Counted from the stretch's first letter, positions 43,000 through 52,014 are shown. The stretch: DNA of 64,000 nucleotides from CAVWNR01 sp963756525 (GCA_963756525.1 CAVWNR010000009.1:1054001-1118000); one strand, 5' to 3'. The notes: generated by a model from the sequence alone, not told the origin. Made by a program: numbers and translations.

Positions 43000-43509
43000 A
43001 TGCCCGTCCTGGTGCTGATGGGGGTGGCCGGCAGCGGCAAGTCGACGGTGGCCGGCGTGCTCGCCGGCAACCTCGGCTGGGACCTCGCCGAGGGCGACGA
43101 CATGCACCCGGCGCAGAACGTGGCCAAGATGGCCGCCGGGCATCCGCTCGACGACGAGGACCGCTGGCCGTGGCTGGCGAGGGTGGCTGCCTGGATCCGC
43201 GAGCACACCGAGGTCGGCCGTCCGGGCATCGTCACCTGTTCTGCGCTCAAGCGAAGCTATCGAGACGTGCTGCGCGGCGACGGCGTGGTGTTCGTCTACC
43301 TGGCCGGCAGCCACGGCCTCATCGCCCACCGGATCGCCGCGCGGCACGGCCACTACATGCCCGCCGCGCTGCTGCAGTCGCAGCTGGACACCCTCGAGCC
43401 GCCGGCGCCGGACGAGAACGCGATCACCGTCGAGGTGGCCGGCTCGCCGCAGGAGCTGGCCGACGAGATCATGGCTCGGTTGAGCTTGAAAGCGGCCCCA
43501 TCCGGATAG
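43000..43509 (+). CDS. gntK: Gluconokinase
   Basis: A 169-aa P-loop kinase making 6-phosphogluconate. GVAGSGKST (residues 8-16) is the Walker A motif, EGDDMHPAQNVAKMAAGHPLDDEDRWPWL is diagnostic of gluconokinase, and CSALKRSYRD contributes to substrate binding. I start at ATG 43000; GTG 42991 is in frame. TAGGGT immediately upstream (42987) resembles an actinobacterial -10 box, so the transcript may be leaderless. It is followed by gntP. Confidence 0.94.
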   Translation: MPVLVLMGVAGSGKSTVAGVLAGNLGWDLAEGDDMHPAQNVAKMAAGHPLDDEDRWPWLARVAAWIREHTEVGRPGIVTCSALKRSYRDVLRGDGVVFVYLAGSHGLIAHRIAARHGHYMPAALLQSQLDTLEPPAPDENAITVEVAGSPQELADEIMARLSLKAAPSG

Positions 43510-43554
43510 CGTGGCAAACAGCGCCCTCGCACGAACCTCGCCCAGGAGGTCGGC

Positions 43555-45087
43555 ATGCATCCGTCCGCTATCGCTTTGGCAAGTTCGAGCTGGACCACCC
43601 ATGACACCCGGCTGATCGTCGTCACCGCGATCGGCATCGGCATCATCGTCGCGCTGATCGTCTTCGCGAAGATGCATCCCTTCCTGGCGCTGATGCTCGG
43701 CTCGGCGTTCGTCGGGTTCGCGGCCGGCGTCCCATCCGCGAAGATCATCTCGAACTTCGAGACTGGGGTCGGGGCCACCCTGCAGGAAGTGGGGCTGCTG
43801 ATCGCGCTCGGCGCCATGCTCGGCAAGCTCATGGCCGACTCGGGCGGGGCCGACCAGGTCATCGACACCTTGCTGTCGAAGTCCTCCAAGGCCATGGTGC
43901 CGTGGGCGATGACGCTCGTCGCGGTGATCATCGGATTGCCGATGTTCTTCGAGATCGGGCTGGTGCTCCTGCTGCCGGTGATCGTGCTCGTCACGCAGCG
44001 CTCCGGGCTGCGGCTGATGCGCGTGGCGATCCCGGCACTCGCCGGGCTGTCGGTGTTGCACGGCCTGGTCCCGCCACACCCCGGCCCGCTGATCGCGATC
44101 GCCGCGCTGCACGCGTCGCTGGGGACGACGCTCGCGTTCGGCATCCTCGTCGCCATCCCGACCGTGGTCATCTGCGGGCCGCTGTTCTCGCTGCTCGTCG
44201 CCCGCTGGGTGCCCGTCGGGGCGCCGAAAGTCGCCGGCGGTATCGACACCACCGCGCCGCACGAGCCAGCACCGCGCGGCTCGACCGGCGGCACGCGACG
44301 CAGGCCGAGCCAGCCCGGCGACGGCGGCACGGCCACGGCCGTAGCCGAGCGGACCAGCCCGTCACAGCAGGAGGTCGCCGAGCGGACCAGCCCGCCGCGG
44401 GAAGGCGTGACTCGCCAGCCCTCGTTCCTGGTCACCGTGCTGACGATCATCTGCCCGGTCGTGCTCATGCTGGGCAAGGCCGTCGCCGACATCGTCTGGG
44501 ACACCAAGCCGTATCCGACGGGGCGCAGCGTGCTCGACTTCATCGGCGAACCACTCGTCGCGATGACCATCGCGGTCCTGCTCGCGATGGTCACGTTCGG
44601 CTACGCGGTGGGCTTCCCCAGCTCGAACATCGCGTCGCGGATCGGTGCGAGCGTCGGGCCGGTCGCCGCCGTGATCCTGATCGTCGGCGCGGGCGGTGGC
44701 TTCAAACAGACCTTGATCGGCGCGGGTGTCGGTGATGCGGTGTCGAAGTTCGCCAACGGCTCGCACATGTCGGTGCTCCTGCTCGGCTGGCTGGTCGCGG
44801 TGGCGCTGCGGCTTGCCACCGGCTCGGCCACAGTCGCGACGATCACCGCGGCCGGCATCGTCGCGCCGCTCGCCGGCGGCCTCAGCTCGTCGCACGTCGC
44901 GCTGCTGGCGCTGGCGATCGGCGCCGGGTCGCTATTCCTGTCCCACGTCAACGACGCCGGATTCTGGCTGGTGAAGGAGCTCTTCGGGCTGACCGTCGGG
45001 CAGACGTTCAAGAGCTGGTCGATGATGGAGACCGCCGTGTCTTGCGTGGGATTCGGCTTCGTAATGCTGCTGTCGACGTTCGTCTAG
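43555..45087 (+). CDS. gntP: Gluconate:H+ symporter, GntP family
   Basis: A 510-aa permease with about 12-14 hydrophobic segments. GntP marks are MHPFLALMLGSAFVGFAAG, ETGVGATLQEVGLLIALGAM, GLPMFFEIGLVLLLPV, LHGLVPPHPGPL and GSATVATITAAGIVAP. A central cytoplasmic loop (about residues 225-285) is unusually long and contains an 11-12 residue tandem duplication (AERTSPSQQEV / AERTSPPREGV). AGGAGG precedes the ATG. It works with GntK, 45 bp upstream, to take up and phosphorylate gluconate. Confidence 0.94.
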   Translation: MHPSAIALASSSWTTHDTRLIVVTAIGIGIIVALIVFAKMHPFLALMLGSAFVGFAAGVPSAKIISNFETGVGATLQEVGLLIALGAMLGKLMADSGGADQVIDTLLSKSSKAMVPWAMTLVAVIIGLPMFFEIGLVLLLPVIVLVTQRSGLRLMRVAIPALAGLSVLHGLVPPHPGPLIAIAALHASLGTTLAFGILVAIPTVVICGPLFSLLVARWVPVGAPKVAGGIDTTAPHEPAPRGSTGGTRRRPSQPGDGGTATAVAERTSPSQQEVAERTSPPREGVTRQPSFLVTVLTIICPVVLMLGKAVADIVWDTKPYPTGRSVLDFIGEPLVAMTIAVLLAMVTFGYAVGFPSSNIASRIGASVGPVAAVILIVGAGGGFKQTLIGAGVGDAVSKFANGSHMSVLLLGWLVAVALRLATGSATVATITAAGIVAPLAGGLSSSHVALLALAIGAGSLFLSHVNDAGFWLVKELFGLTVGQTFKSWSMMETAVSCVGFGFVMLLSTFV

Positions 45088-45974
45088 CGCTCGCCGAGCC
45101 AGTCGCTGAAGCGCAGGCCGGTGAGCCGCTCGTACACCTCGACGTAGCGACTCTTGGTCGCCGCGACCACGTCGTCCGGAAGCGGCGGCGGGGGCTGGTC
45201 GCTCGCCCGGTCCCATCCGGACGTGGGGGAGGTGAGCCAGTCGCGCAGGTACTGCTTGTCGTAGCTGGGCTGCGGGCGACCGGGCCGCCACTGGTCGGCC
45301 GGCCAGAACCGTGACGAGTCGGGAGTCAGCACCTCGTCGCCGAGCACGAGCCGGCCGCCGGTGTCGCATCCGAACTCGAACTTGGTGTCGGCGAGCAGGA
45401 TGCCGCAGGCGGCGGCGATCTCGCGCGCCCGTGCGTAGATGTCCAAGGTGAGCCGGCGCAGCTCGGTGGCGGTCTGCTCGCCGTGCGCCGCGACGAGTGC
45501 CTGGTAGCTCACGTTCTGGTCGTGCTCGCCGAGGGGCGCCTTGGTGGCCGGCGTGAAGATCGGCTCGGGCAGCTCGGACCCGTCGGTGAGGCCGGGTGGA
45601 AGCTCGATGCCGCAGACGGTGTGGGTCGCCCGGTACTCGGCGAGCCCCGAGCCGGTGAGGTAGCCGCGTGCCACGGCCTCGACCGGCACTATCTGCAGTG
45701 GCTGGCAAAGCATGGCTCGCCCGCGCCAATCAGGCGGGATCACCGGATCGTCGACGCTGAGCAGATGGTTCGGCACGACGTCGGCCAGCTGCTCGAACCA
45801 CCACGTCGACATGGCGGTGAGGATCCGTCCCTTGTCCGGGATCGGCGTGACCAGGACATGGTCGAACGCCGAGATCCGGTCGCTCGCGACCATCAGCAAC
45901 CGCCCGTCGGCGGTTCGGTACAGCTCGCGCACCTTGCCGGAGTGGATGTGGGTGAGCCCGTCGAGCGCCGTCAC
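45084..45974 (-). CDS. purC: SAICAR synthase
   Basis: A 296-aa enzyme of the SAICAR synthetase family (step seven of purine synthesis). HSGKVRELY, DRISAFDHVL, VPVEAVARGYLTGSG, TDGSELPEPIFTPATKAP and LADTKFEFG are conserved ATP and substrate motifs. The start is GTG 45974. Its stop overlaps the gntP end in convergent orientation by 4 bp. In related genomes purB and purC are adjacent; here the inverted-repeat-bounded DUF559 unit lies between them. Confidence 0.96.
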   Translation of the reverse strand: MTALDGLTHIHSGKVRELYRTADGRLLMVASDRISAFDHVLVTPIPDKGRILTAMSTWWFEQLADVVPNHLLSVDDPVIPPDWRGRAMLCQPLQIVPVEAVARGYLTGSGLAEYRATHTVCGIELPPGLTDGSELPEPIFTPATKAPLGEHDQNVSYQALVAAHGEQTATELRRLTLDIYARAREIAAACGILLADTKFEFGCDTGGRLVLGDEVLTPDSSRFWPADQWRPGRPQPSYDKQYLRDWLTSPTSGWDRASDQPPPPLPDDVVAATKSRYVEVYERLTGLRFSDWLGER

Positions 45975-46006
45975 CCCCCCGATCCTGCCATCCGCTCGCC
46001 CTCCCT

Positions 46007-46067
46007 CTTCGTCGTGATCATGTTGTTCGTGCAGGAATTCTGCACATAGAACATGATCACGACGAAG
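46007..46067. repeat. Palindromic inverted repeat, left end of the DUF559 unit
   Basis: A 61-bp near-perfect palindrome with 28-nt arms (three mismatches) around GAATT. Its outer 36 nt (46010-46045) recur inverted at 47121-47156 with two differences. A further inverted octamer, GCCCTCCC at 45998-46005, matches 47164-47171. Confidence 0.9.
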
Positions 46068-46072
46068 GTGGG

Positions 46073-47083
46073 GTGTGGATAACGAGCCGCGTCATCCACA
46101 AAGTGGCCCGCTTGATACTCGAGCCGGCATCTAACGCGTTCACTTCCGGTATGCGCGAGGAGCTGAACCTCCCGTTCTGGCTGGACGACACTGTCCCGCT
46201 GCCCCGGGCGTGCCGGACTCTGCCGCGTGTGATCACAAGGGCCGAGGCTGCGCAGGCCGGCATCGGGGCGTCCACCGCCGCGTACCGGTGCCGGTCTGGG
46301 CAATGGCAACGGATGGCGCCCGGCGTCTACCTGACGGCTCCGCCGGTCACCCGGCAGGACCGCGTGTGGGCGGCCGCCCACCACGGCGGCCCGAGAGCCG
46401 TGGTGTCCGGGGCGGCGGCGTTGGCCGAATACGGCTTCCGGATCCGGCCGGTTGCGAGGGAACTGACGCTCGTACCGGTCGAATCCGGCGTCCGGGCCTG
46501 GGGAAGCATCATCGTGCGTCCCACCGGGCGGCTGCCGGAGGCCGCCGTGCGGCCCGGGCCGCCTCTGGCACCGGTGGCGCGAGCGGTCGCCGACCATGTG
46601 CTCACCCTGCGGCGGCTCTCGGACGTGCACGCCGTACTCGGAGCGGCCATCCAACAAGGCGTGTGCACCGTGGCAGAGCTGGCCGTCGAACTGGAGGCGG
46701 GGCCACAACGGGGCAGCCGGCCGTTTCGCGAGGCGCTGCAAGACGTCGGGTACAACGCGCACTCCGCGCCCGAGGCGCGCGCCGGCCGATGGCTGCGCGC
46801 TGCCGGCGTGCGCGGATTCGAGCAGAACGGCCGGATCACCGTAGGTCGACGTGTCTACGTCGGCGACTTCGTGTGGCGAACGCGGCGAGCCGTTCTGGAA
46901 CTGGACAGCGTCGAGTTCCATTTCCGGGTCGAGGACCAGGAGGCGACGCTGCTGCGCGACCAGGCATTGCAGCTTGCCGGCTGGACGGTGCTGCACGTCA
47001 AGCCGAGCCAGCTTCGGGACGGGGCAGCATTCACCGAGCTGGTGCGGGCCTGGCTCGACGCACTGGGCTCCCGATCGGCATGA
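46073..47083 (+). CDS. AbiEi-antitoxin-like / DUF559 nuclease-fold protein
   Basis: A 336-aa protein (GTG 46073); a 310-aa form from ATG 46151 (MREELNLPFW) is as likely. The N-terminal part has an AbiEi-like helix-turn-helix segment (RVITRAEAAQAGIGASTAAYR, SGQWQRMAPGVYL) and VVSGAAALAEYGF. The C-terminal ~90 residues are a DUF559/Vsr-like PD-(D/E)xK fold: VGDFVWRTRRAVLELDS with the acidic pair, then RDQALQLAGWTVLHVKP. It lies opposite to purB and purC and is framed by long inverted repeats. The function is unknown; a DNA-acting enzyme or a solitary antitoxin are the options. Confidence 0.82.
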   Translation: MWITSRVIHKVARLILEPASNAFTSGMREELNLPFWLDDTVPLPRACRTLPRVITRAEAAQAGIGASTAAYRCRSGQWQRMAPGVYLTAPPVTRQDRVWAAAHHGGPRAVVSGAAALAEYGFRIRPVARELTLVPVESGVRAWGSIIVRPTGRLPEAAVRPGPPLAPVARAVADHVLTLRRLSDVHAVLGAAIQQGVCTVAELAVELEAGPQRGSRPFREALQDVGYNAHSAPEARAGRWLRAAGVRGFEQNGRITVGRRVYVGDFVWRTRRAVLELDSVEFHFRVEDQEATLLRDQALQLAGWTVLHVKPSQLRDGAAFTELVRAWLDALGSRSA

Positions 47084-47104
47084 CCCGCCCCGTCCGACCG
47101 CACT

Positions 47105-47156
47105 CGTGATCATCGGAAAGGTGCAGAAATCCTGCACGAACAACATGATCACGCCG
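47105..47156. repeat. Palindromic inverted repeat, right end of the DUF559 unit
   Basis: CGTGATCAT (47105) is inverted at 47144-47152, and GTGCAG/CTGCAC form a central stem around 5 bp. The right 36 nt are an inverted copy of the left-end repeat (34 of 36 identical). It starts 21 bp after the DUF559 stop and ends 14 bp before the purB stop. Confidence 0.9.
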
Positions 47157-47170
47157 ACGTTGTGGGAGGG

Positions 47171-48604
47171 CTAGAGGATGGGGTCGGGCTGGTAGGAGGC
47201 GGCGGTGGGCTCGGTGACAAGGACGTCGGCGACCGCCCGGGTCACGGCCGCGGTCTGGGCGCGGGCCGCACCGGTGAACTCGAGCGGCGAGCCGAGCAGC
47301 CCGGCGAGGTCAGCCGGCGACAGGCCCAGCCGAGGGTCCTCGGCCAGCCGGGCGAGCAGGTCGTTGCCCTCGGCGCCGGTCTCGCGCATGTGCAGCGCGA
47401 CGGCGACGGCGTGCTCACGGATGACCTCGTGCGCGGTCTCCCGCCCCACGCCGGCCCGGACCGCGGCGGTGAGCACCCGGGTCGTGGCGAGGAAGGGCAG
47501 GTAGCGGTCCAGCTCGCGGGCGATCACGGCCGGGTACGCGCCAAAGTCGTCCAGCACGGTCAGCGTCGTCTCGAGCAGCCCGTCCAGCGCGAAGAACGCA
47601 CCCGGCAGCGCCACCCGTCGGACCACCGAGCAGGAGACGTCGCCCTCGTTCCACTGCCCACCGGCGAGCTCGGCCACCATCGAGGCAAAACCGCGCAGCA
47701 CGACCGCGAAGCCGTTGATCCGCTCGGCCGAGCGGGTGTTCATCTTGTGTGGCATGGCCGACGAGCCGACCTGGCCCGGCCGGAAGCCCTCGGTGGCCAG
47801 CTCGTGCCCGGCCATCAGCCGCAACGTGATGGCGAACGACGACGGCGCGGCGGCGAGCTGCACCAGGCAGGAGAGCACGTCGTGGTCCAGCGACCGCGGG
47901 TAGACCTGGCCGACGGACGCCAGCACGTGCTCGAAGCCGAGGTGCGCCGCCACCCGGGACTCCAGCGACGCCAGCGCCTCGGGGGAGGCGAGCAGGTCGA
48001 GCATGTCCTGCGACGTGCCCACCGGGCCCTTGATGCCGCGCAGCGGGTAGCGGGCGATCAGCTCGTCCAGTCGGGCGAGGGCGACCAGCAGCTCGTCGGC
48101 CCAGGACGCGAAGCGCTTGCCGAGGGTCGTGGCTTGCGCGGCGACGTTGTGCGAGCGGCCGGCCATGACCAGCGTGTCGTACTCGGCGGCGCGGCGGGCC
48201 AGCCGGGCGAGCACGGCCAGCACCTTGGTCCGGGTCAGGGTCAGCGCAGAGCGCACCTGCAGTTGCTCGACGTTCTCGGTGAGGTCGCGGCTGGTCATTC
48301 CCCGGTGGATCTGCTCGTAGCCGGCGAGGGCCGCGAACTCCTCGATGCGCGCCTTGACGTCGTGGCGGGTGACCCGCTCCCGGGCGGCGATGGACGACAT
48401 GTCGACGGTGTCGAGTGCCTTCTCGTACGCCTCGATCGCGCCCTCAGGGACGTCCACGCCGAGATCGCGCTGCGCCCGGAGCACCGCCAGCCAGAGCCGC
48501 CGCTCCAGGATGATCTTCTGCTCGGGCGAGAAGATCGTCGCCATCGCGGCGGACGCGTAGCGCCCGGCCAGAACGTCGGGGATCAGCGGCTTGGGGTCCG
48601 GCAC
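47171..48604 (-). CDS. purB: Adenylosuccinate lyase
   Basis: A 477-aa fumarase/aspartase-superfamily lyase acting twice in purine synthesis (SAICAR and adenylosuccinate cleavage). The signature GSSAMPHKMN contains the catalytic Ser loop. GMTSRDLTENVEQLQ, AGRSHNVAAQATTLGKRFA and KGPVGTSQDML hold the conserved His and Thr/Ser residues. The start is GTG 48604. Its stop codon complement at 47171-47173 touches the outermost arm of the inverted repeat. Confidence 0.96.
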   Translation of the reverse strand: MPDPKPLIPDVLAGRYASAAMATIFSPEQKIILERRLWLAVLRAQRDLGVDVPEGAIEAYEKALDTVDMSSIAARERVTRHDVKARIEEFAALAGYEQIHRGMTSRDLTENVEQLQVRSALTLTRTKVLAVLARLARRAAEYDTLVMAGRSHNVAAQATTLGKRFASWADELLVALARLDELIARYPLRGIKGPVGTSQDMLDLLASPEALASLESRVAAHLGFEHVLASVGQVYPRSLDHDVLSCLVQLAAAPSSFAITLRLMAGHELATEGFRPGQVGSSAMPHKMNTRSAERINGFAVVLRGFASMVAELAGGQWNEGDVSCSVVRRVALPGAFFALDGLLETTLTVLDDFGAYPAVIARELDRYLPFLATTRVLTAAVRAGVGRETAHEVIREHAVAVALHMRETGAEGNDLLARLAEDPRLGLSPADLAGLLGSPLEFTGAARAQTAAVTRAVADVLVTEPTAASYQPDPIL

Positions 48605-48626
48605 GCCGCTGATTCTCCCAGGGCGC

Positions 48627-49361
48627 TCAGTTCGGCAGCGGCAACGTCGTCAGCCAGCGTTCGGTGGCCTGCACCGGCAGCGCACCGCCGTGCGGCCCCG
48701 GCATCAGGTCCGCGGTGAGCCGCCAGCCGTCGCGGTCGACGGTGATCGTCACCGTGGCGGGGCCGCCGATCCAGTCGGGATCGGTGACGACATGCGCGCC
48801 GTGCGCGTCCTGCCCGGCCGGCGCCAGCCGGCGCTCGAACAGTGACACGTCCGAGCCATGATCGGCCAGCAGCACGGTGAGCTGCTGGCTGTAGACCAGC
48901 CCGGTGCGCGCGTCGAACCAGGAGCCGGTGGATCCCGGATGGCCGGCTGGGAAGGCCGATCGGGCCGAGATCAGCAGCTCGCACGGGAACGGCTCGCCGC
49001 TGACGACACAGTCCACGCCGACCGGGCAGAATCCACCCGGCGCGTACACGTAGACCTCCTCCGGACCGTCCAGCCCGACCACGGTCATCTGCGCCGGCTG
49101 GCCGACGTCCGGCGTGACAAACAGGGTGGCGCTCGGGCTCGGCCCGGGCGCGGCGGACGGGTGCGGGTGATGCCGGTTGGCGAGCAGCATGCCACAGACA
49201 GCCAGCGCCGCCGCCCCGGCGGCCAGCCACCGCAGCGCCGGTCGTCGGAGCGGTCCAGGCAGCGGGCGGGCCGGCCCGCGGATCTCCTCCTCGTCGCCGG
49301 CGTCGGCGGGCGCGCCGCCCGCGTCGACCGGTGTGACGTCGAAGTCGCGGGGCTCGCTCAC
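48627..49361 (-). CDS. Membrane-anchored hypothetical protein
   Basis: A 244-aa protein of unknown family. It has an acidic N-terminal cytoplasmic segment (~40 aa), then one transmembrane helix (LRWLAAGAAALAVCGMLL, about residues 43-62), then a Pro/Ser linker and an extracytoplasmic domain with three Cys residues (GGFCPVGVDCVV, FPCELL) that may form disulfides. The helix-plus-linker plan is like the protein at 57842. The start is GTG 49361, 3 bp after the sdaA stop, so it is probably cotranscribed with sdaA. Confidence 0.75.
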   Translation of the reverse strand: MSEPRDFDVTPVDAGGAPADAGDEEEIRGPARPLPGPLRRPALRWLAAGAAALAVCGMLLANRHHPHPSAAPGPSPSATLFVTPDVGQPAQMTVVGLDGPEEVYVYAPGGFCPVGVDCVVSGEPFPCELLISARSAFPAGHPGSTGSWFDARTGLVYSQQLTVLLADHGSDVSLFERRLAPAGQDAHGAHVVTDPDWIGGPATVTITVDRDGWRLTADLMPGPHGGALPVQATERWLTTLPLPN

Positions 49362-49364
49362 CGC

Positions 49365-50765
49365 TCAGCATTCGATGACGTTGACGGCGAGGCCGCCGCG
49401 GGCGGTCTCCTTGTACTTCACCTTCATGTCGGCGCCGGTCTCACGCATCGTCTTGATTACCTTGTCGAGGGAGACGATGTGCTGGCCGTCGCCGTGCAGT
49501 GCCAGACGAGCGGCGTTGATCGCCTTCACCGCCGCCATCGCGTTGCGTTCGATGCACGGCACCTGCACCAGGCCGCCCACCGGGTCGCAGGTGAGCCCGA
49601 GGTTGTGCTCCATGCCGACCTCCGCGGCGTTCTCGACCTGCGCCGGGGTGCCGCCGAGAACCTCGGCGAGGGCGCCCGCGGCCATGGAGCAGGCCGAGCC
49701 GACCTCGCCCTGGCAGCCCACTTCGGCGCCGGAGATCGACGCCTGCTCCTTGTACAGCACGCCGATGGCGCCGGCGGCGAGCAGGAAGGCGACCACCCCG
49801 TCGTCCGACGCGCCCGGGACGAAGCGGGTGTAGTAGTGCAACACCGCCGGCAGAATCCCGGCGGCGCCGTTGGTGGGCGCGGTGACCACCCGCCCGCCGG
49901 CCGCGTTCTCCTCGTTCACCGCGAGCGCGAACAGGTTGACCCAGTCCATGATCTGCAGTGGGTCGGTCGCACCGAGCGACATCTTGTGGAGCGAGTGCGG
50001 AGTAGCCTCGTCGCACAGCCACTGGTAGAGCTCGGGCGCGCGGCGCGGCACCTTCAGCCCGCCGGGCAGCGTGCCCGCGGTGCTGCAGCCGGCGTGCACG
50101 CACTGCTGCATCACCTCCCAGATGGCGAGCAGCCCGGCCCGGACCTCGGCCTCCGGCCGCCAGGCCGTCTCGTTGGCCAGCATCACCCCGCTCACCGGCA
50201 GCCCGCTCGCGGCGCAGTGCGCCATCAGCTCGGCACCGGTCCGGAACGGGTAGGCCAGCACGGTGTCGTCGGACTTGATCCGGTCGGCGCCGGCGGCCTG
50301 TTCGTCGACCACGAACCCGCCGCCCACCGAGTAGTAGGTGCGCTCGCGCAGCAAGTCGCCGGACGCGGCGAAGGCGAAGAACTTCATTCCGTTCGGATGG
50401 AACGGCAGCGACGCGCGCCGGTGCAGCACGAGGTCCTCGTCGGCGAGGGCGACCTCGTGCCTCCCGAGCAGCGCCAGCCGGCCGGACTCACGCCAGGCCA
50501 CCACCCGGGCCGGGATGGACGCGGTGTCCACACTCTCCGGCGCTTCGCCCTGCAAGCCCAGGATCACGGCCCGGTCGCTGCCGTGCCCGTGCCCGGTGGC
50601 GCCCAGCGAGCCGAAGAGCTCGGCCCGGACCCGCTCCACCCGGTCGAGCAGCCCGTCGTCGGCGAGTCCGGTCGCGAACGTCCGCGCTGCCCGCATCGGC
50701 CCGACGGTGTGCGACGACGACGGGCCGATGCCGATGGAGAACAGGTCGAAGACGCTGATGGCCAC
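49365..50765 (-). CDS. sdaA: L-serine ammonia-lyase (iron-sulfur type)
   Basis: A 466-aa single-chain L-serine dehydratase making pyruvate and ammonia. The beta domain opens with ISVFDLFSIGIGPSSSHTVGPM. The alpha domain carries the [4Fe-4S] cysteines in GCQGEVGSACSMAAGAL and LTCDPVGGLVQVPC, with TAPTNGAAGILPAVLHYY before them. The start is GTG 50765. It runs into the membrane protein gene downstream and is probably not linked to the Ohr gene upstream. Confidence 0.95.
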   Translation of the reverse strand: MAISVFDLFSIGIGPSSSHTVGPMRAARTFATGLADDGLLDRVERVRAELFGSLGATGHGHGSDRAVILGLQGEAPESVDTASIPARVVAWRESGRLALLGRHEVALADEDLVLHRRASLPFHPNGMKFFAFAASGDLLRERTYYSVGGGFVVDEQAAGADRIKSDDTVLAYPFRTGAELMAHCAASGLPVSGVMLANETAWRPEAEVRAGLLAIWEVMQQCVHAGCSTAGTLPGGLKVPRRAPELYQWLCDEATPHSLHKMSLGATDPLQIMDWVNLFALAVNEENAAGGRVVTAPTNGAAGILPAVLHYYTRFVPGASDDGVVAFLLAAGAIGVLYKEQASISGAEVGCQGEVGSACSMAAGALAEVLGGTPAQVENAAEVGMEHNLGLTCDPVGGLVQVPCIERNAMAAVKAINAARLALHGDGQHIVSLDKVIKTMRETGADMKVKYKETARGGLAVNVIEC

Positions 50766-50803
50766 CCGGCCATCATGCGCTCAAGGCCATCATGCGCCGG
50801 TGC

Positions 50804-51226
50804 TCACACCGCGGTGAGCGTCACCTCGATGTTGTTGCGGGTGGCCTTCGAGTACGGGCAGAACTGGTGCGCCATCTCGAGCAGCTCCCTGGCCTTCGCT
50901 TCGTCGACACCCGGGATGCTCACCTCCAGCTCGACGGCCAGGCCGAACCCGCCGTCCTCGGTGGAGCCGAACGAGACGTTCGCGGTCACCGTCGAGTCGG
51001 ACGTGTCGACGCCCTGCGCCTTCGCCCGGTTGGCCAGCGCCCCCTGGAAGCAGGCGGCATAGCCGGCGGCGAAAAGCGTCTCCGGGTTGACGGCCGGCTC
51101 CGGGGTAGTGCCGGGCTGGGCCAGGTCGAAGTCGACCAGGCCGTCGGCGCTCCGGACGTGCCCGGCACGCGCGCCCTTCGCGGTGGCAGATGTGGTGTAG
51201 ACGACTTTGGTCAGCTGGTCGGGCAT
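50804..51226 (-). CDS. OsmC/Ohr-family organic hydroperoxide reductase
   Basis: A 140-aa thiol peroxidase of the Ohr subfamily. The two redox cysteines are C59 in GYAACFQGAL and C123 in HQFCPYSKATRNN; the tail NNIEVTLTAV is typical. It reduces organic hydroperoxides using lipoyl or mycothiol thiols. GGAGGAG lies 6 nt before the ATG. It is divergent from the siderophore-interacting protein with 89 bp between; no OhrR gene is adjacent. Confidence 0.93.
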   Translation of the reverse strand: MPDQLTKVVYTTSATAKGARAGHVRSADGLVDFDLAQPGTTPEPAVNPETLFAAGYAACFQGALANRAKAQGVDTSDSTVTANVSFGSTEDGGFGLAVELEVSIPGVDEAKARELLEMAHQFCPYSKATRNNIEVTLTAV

Positions 51227-51315
51227 GGTGCTCCTCCGGTCGGGGACGGTTGGCAACACCGTTGACGGTATGCGCCCGCGAGCCGGCAGGCCACGGCCCC
51301 CCTACCGTGACGGAC

Positions 51316-52014
51316 ATGACGGCGATCCGCCGCACACCGCAGCATGCCGCCACGGTTGTGGCGGTGCGTGAGCTGGCGCCGCGCATGCGCCGGCTCACCC
51401 TGCAGGTACCGACACTCGACGAGCCCCGCCCGGCACAGGATGTCGAGCTGATCCTCGGCGACGGCAGCGGCCGACGGGCGAAGCGCCGCTACACGGTGCG
51501 CCACTATCGCGGATCGGACCGCGAGATCGATATCGACGCGCTGCTGCACGGCCACGACGGACCGGGCGCGCGGTGGGCGGCGAGCGCGGCCCCCGGCGAC
51601 CGGGTCGAGTTCTTCGGTCCACGCGGCAGGCTCGAGCTCACCGACGCGTCCTGGCATCTGTTCGTCGGCGACGAAGCGGCGCTGCCGGCAATCGCCGCGC
51701 TCGCCGCGCGGGTCGCCGAGCCGGCGTACGCGCTGATCGAGGTCGGCGACCCGGCCGACGAGCTACCCGCTGAGCTGCCGCCTCATGCGCGGGTGCGCTG
51801 GCTGCACCGCGGCGACACGCCGCCCGGCGCACCGCATCTGCTCGCGGCGGCGATCGACGCGTTCGCGCCGCCGCCCGGCGACGGGCACGGCTACCTGCTC
51901 GGCGAAAGTCGCGCGGTAGCCGCGTTGCGCCCGCGGCTGGCCGACCTCGGGATCAGCGGCGAACGGCTCTACGCCAAGGGCTACTGGAACCTGCCCCGTC
52001 CGGTTCGGCGATGA
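51316..52014 (+). CDS. Siderophore-interacting FAD-binding protein
   Basis: A 232-aa ferric-siderophore reductase of the SIP (ViuB) family. RRYTVRHYRGSDREIDID is the FAD-binding motif, APGDRVEFFGPRG and LFVGDEAALPAIAAL follow, and GYLLGESRAV plus the end YAKGYWNL match the family. TACCGT 5 nt before the ATG at 51316 is a -10-like box, so the transcript may be leaderless. It converges with xylR, whose 3' end it overlaps by about 60 bp on the opposite strand. Confidence 0.9.
   Translation: MTAIRRTPQHAATVVAVRELAPRMRRLTLQVPTLDEPRPAQDVELILGDGSGRRAKRRYTVRHYRGSDREIDIDALLHGHDGPGARWAASAAPGDRVEFFGPRGRLELTDASWHLFVGDEAALPAIAALAARVAEPAYALIEVGDPADELPAELPPHARVRWLHRGDTPPGAPHLLAAAIDAFAPPPGDGHGYLLGESRAVAALRPRLADLGISGERLYAKGYWNLPRPVRR

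Noticed and set aside
42685..44262. 525-codon minus-strand frame
   Set aside because: It runs antisense to gntK and gntP; only the last 77 codons (purS) are real.
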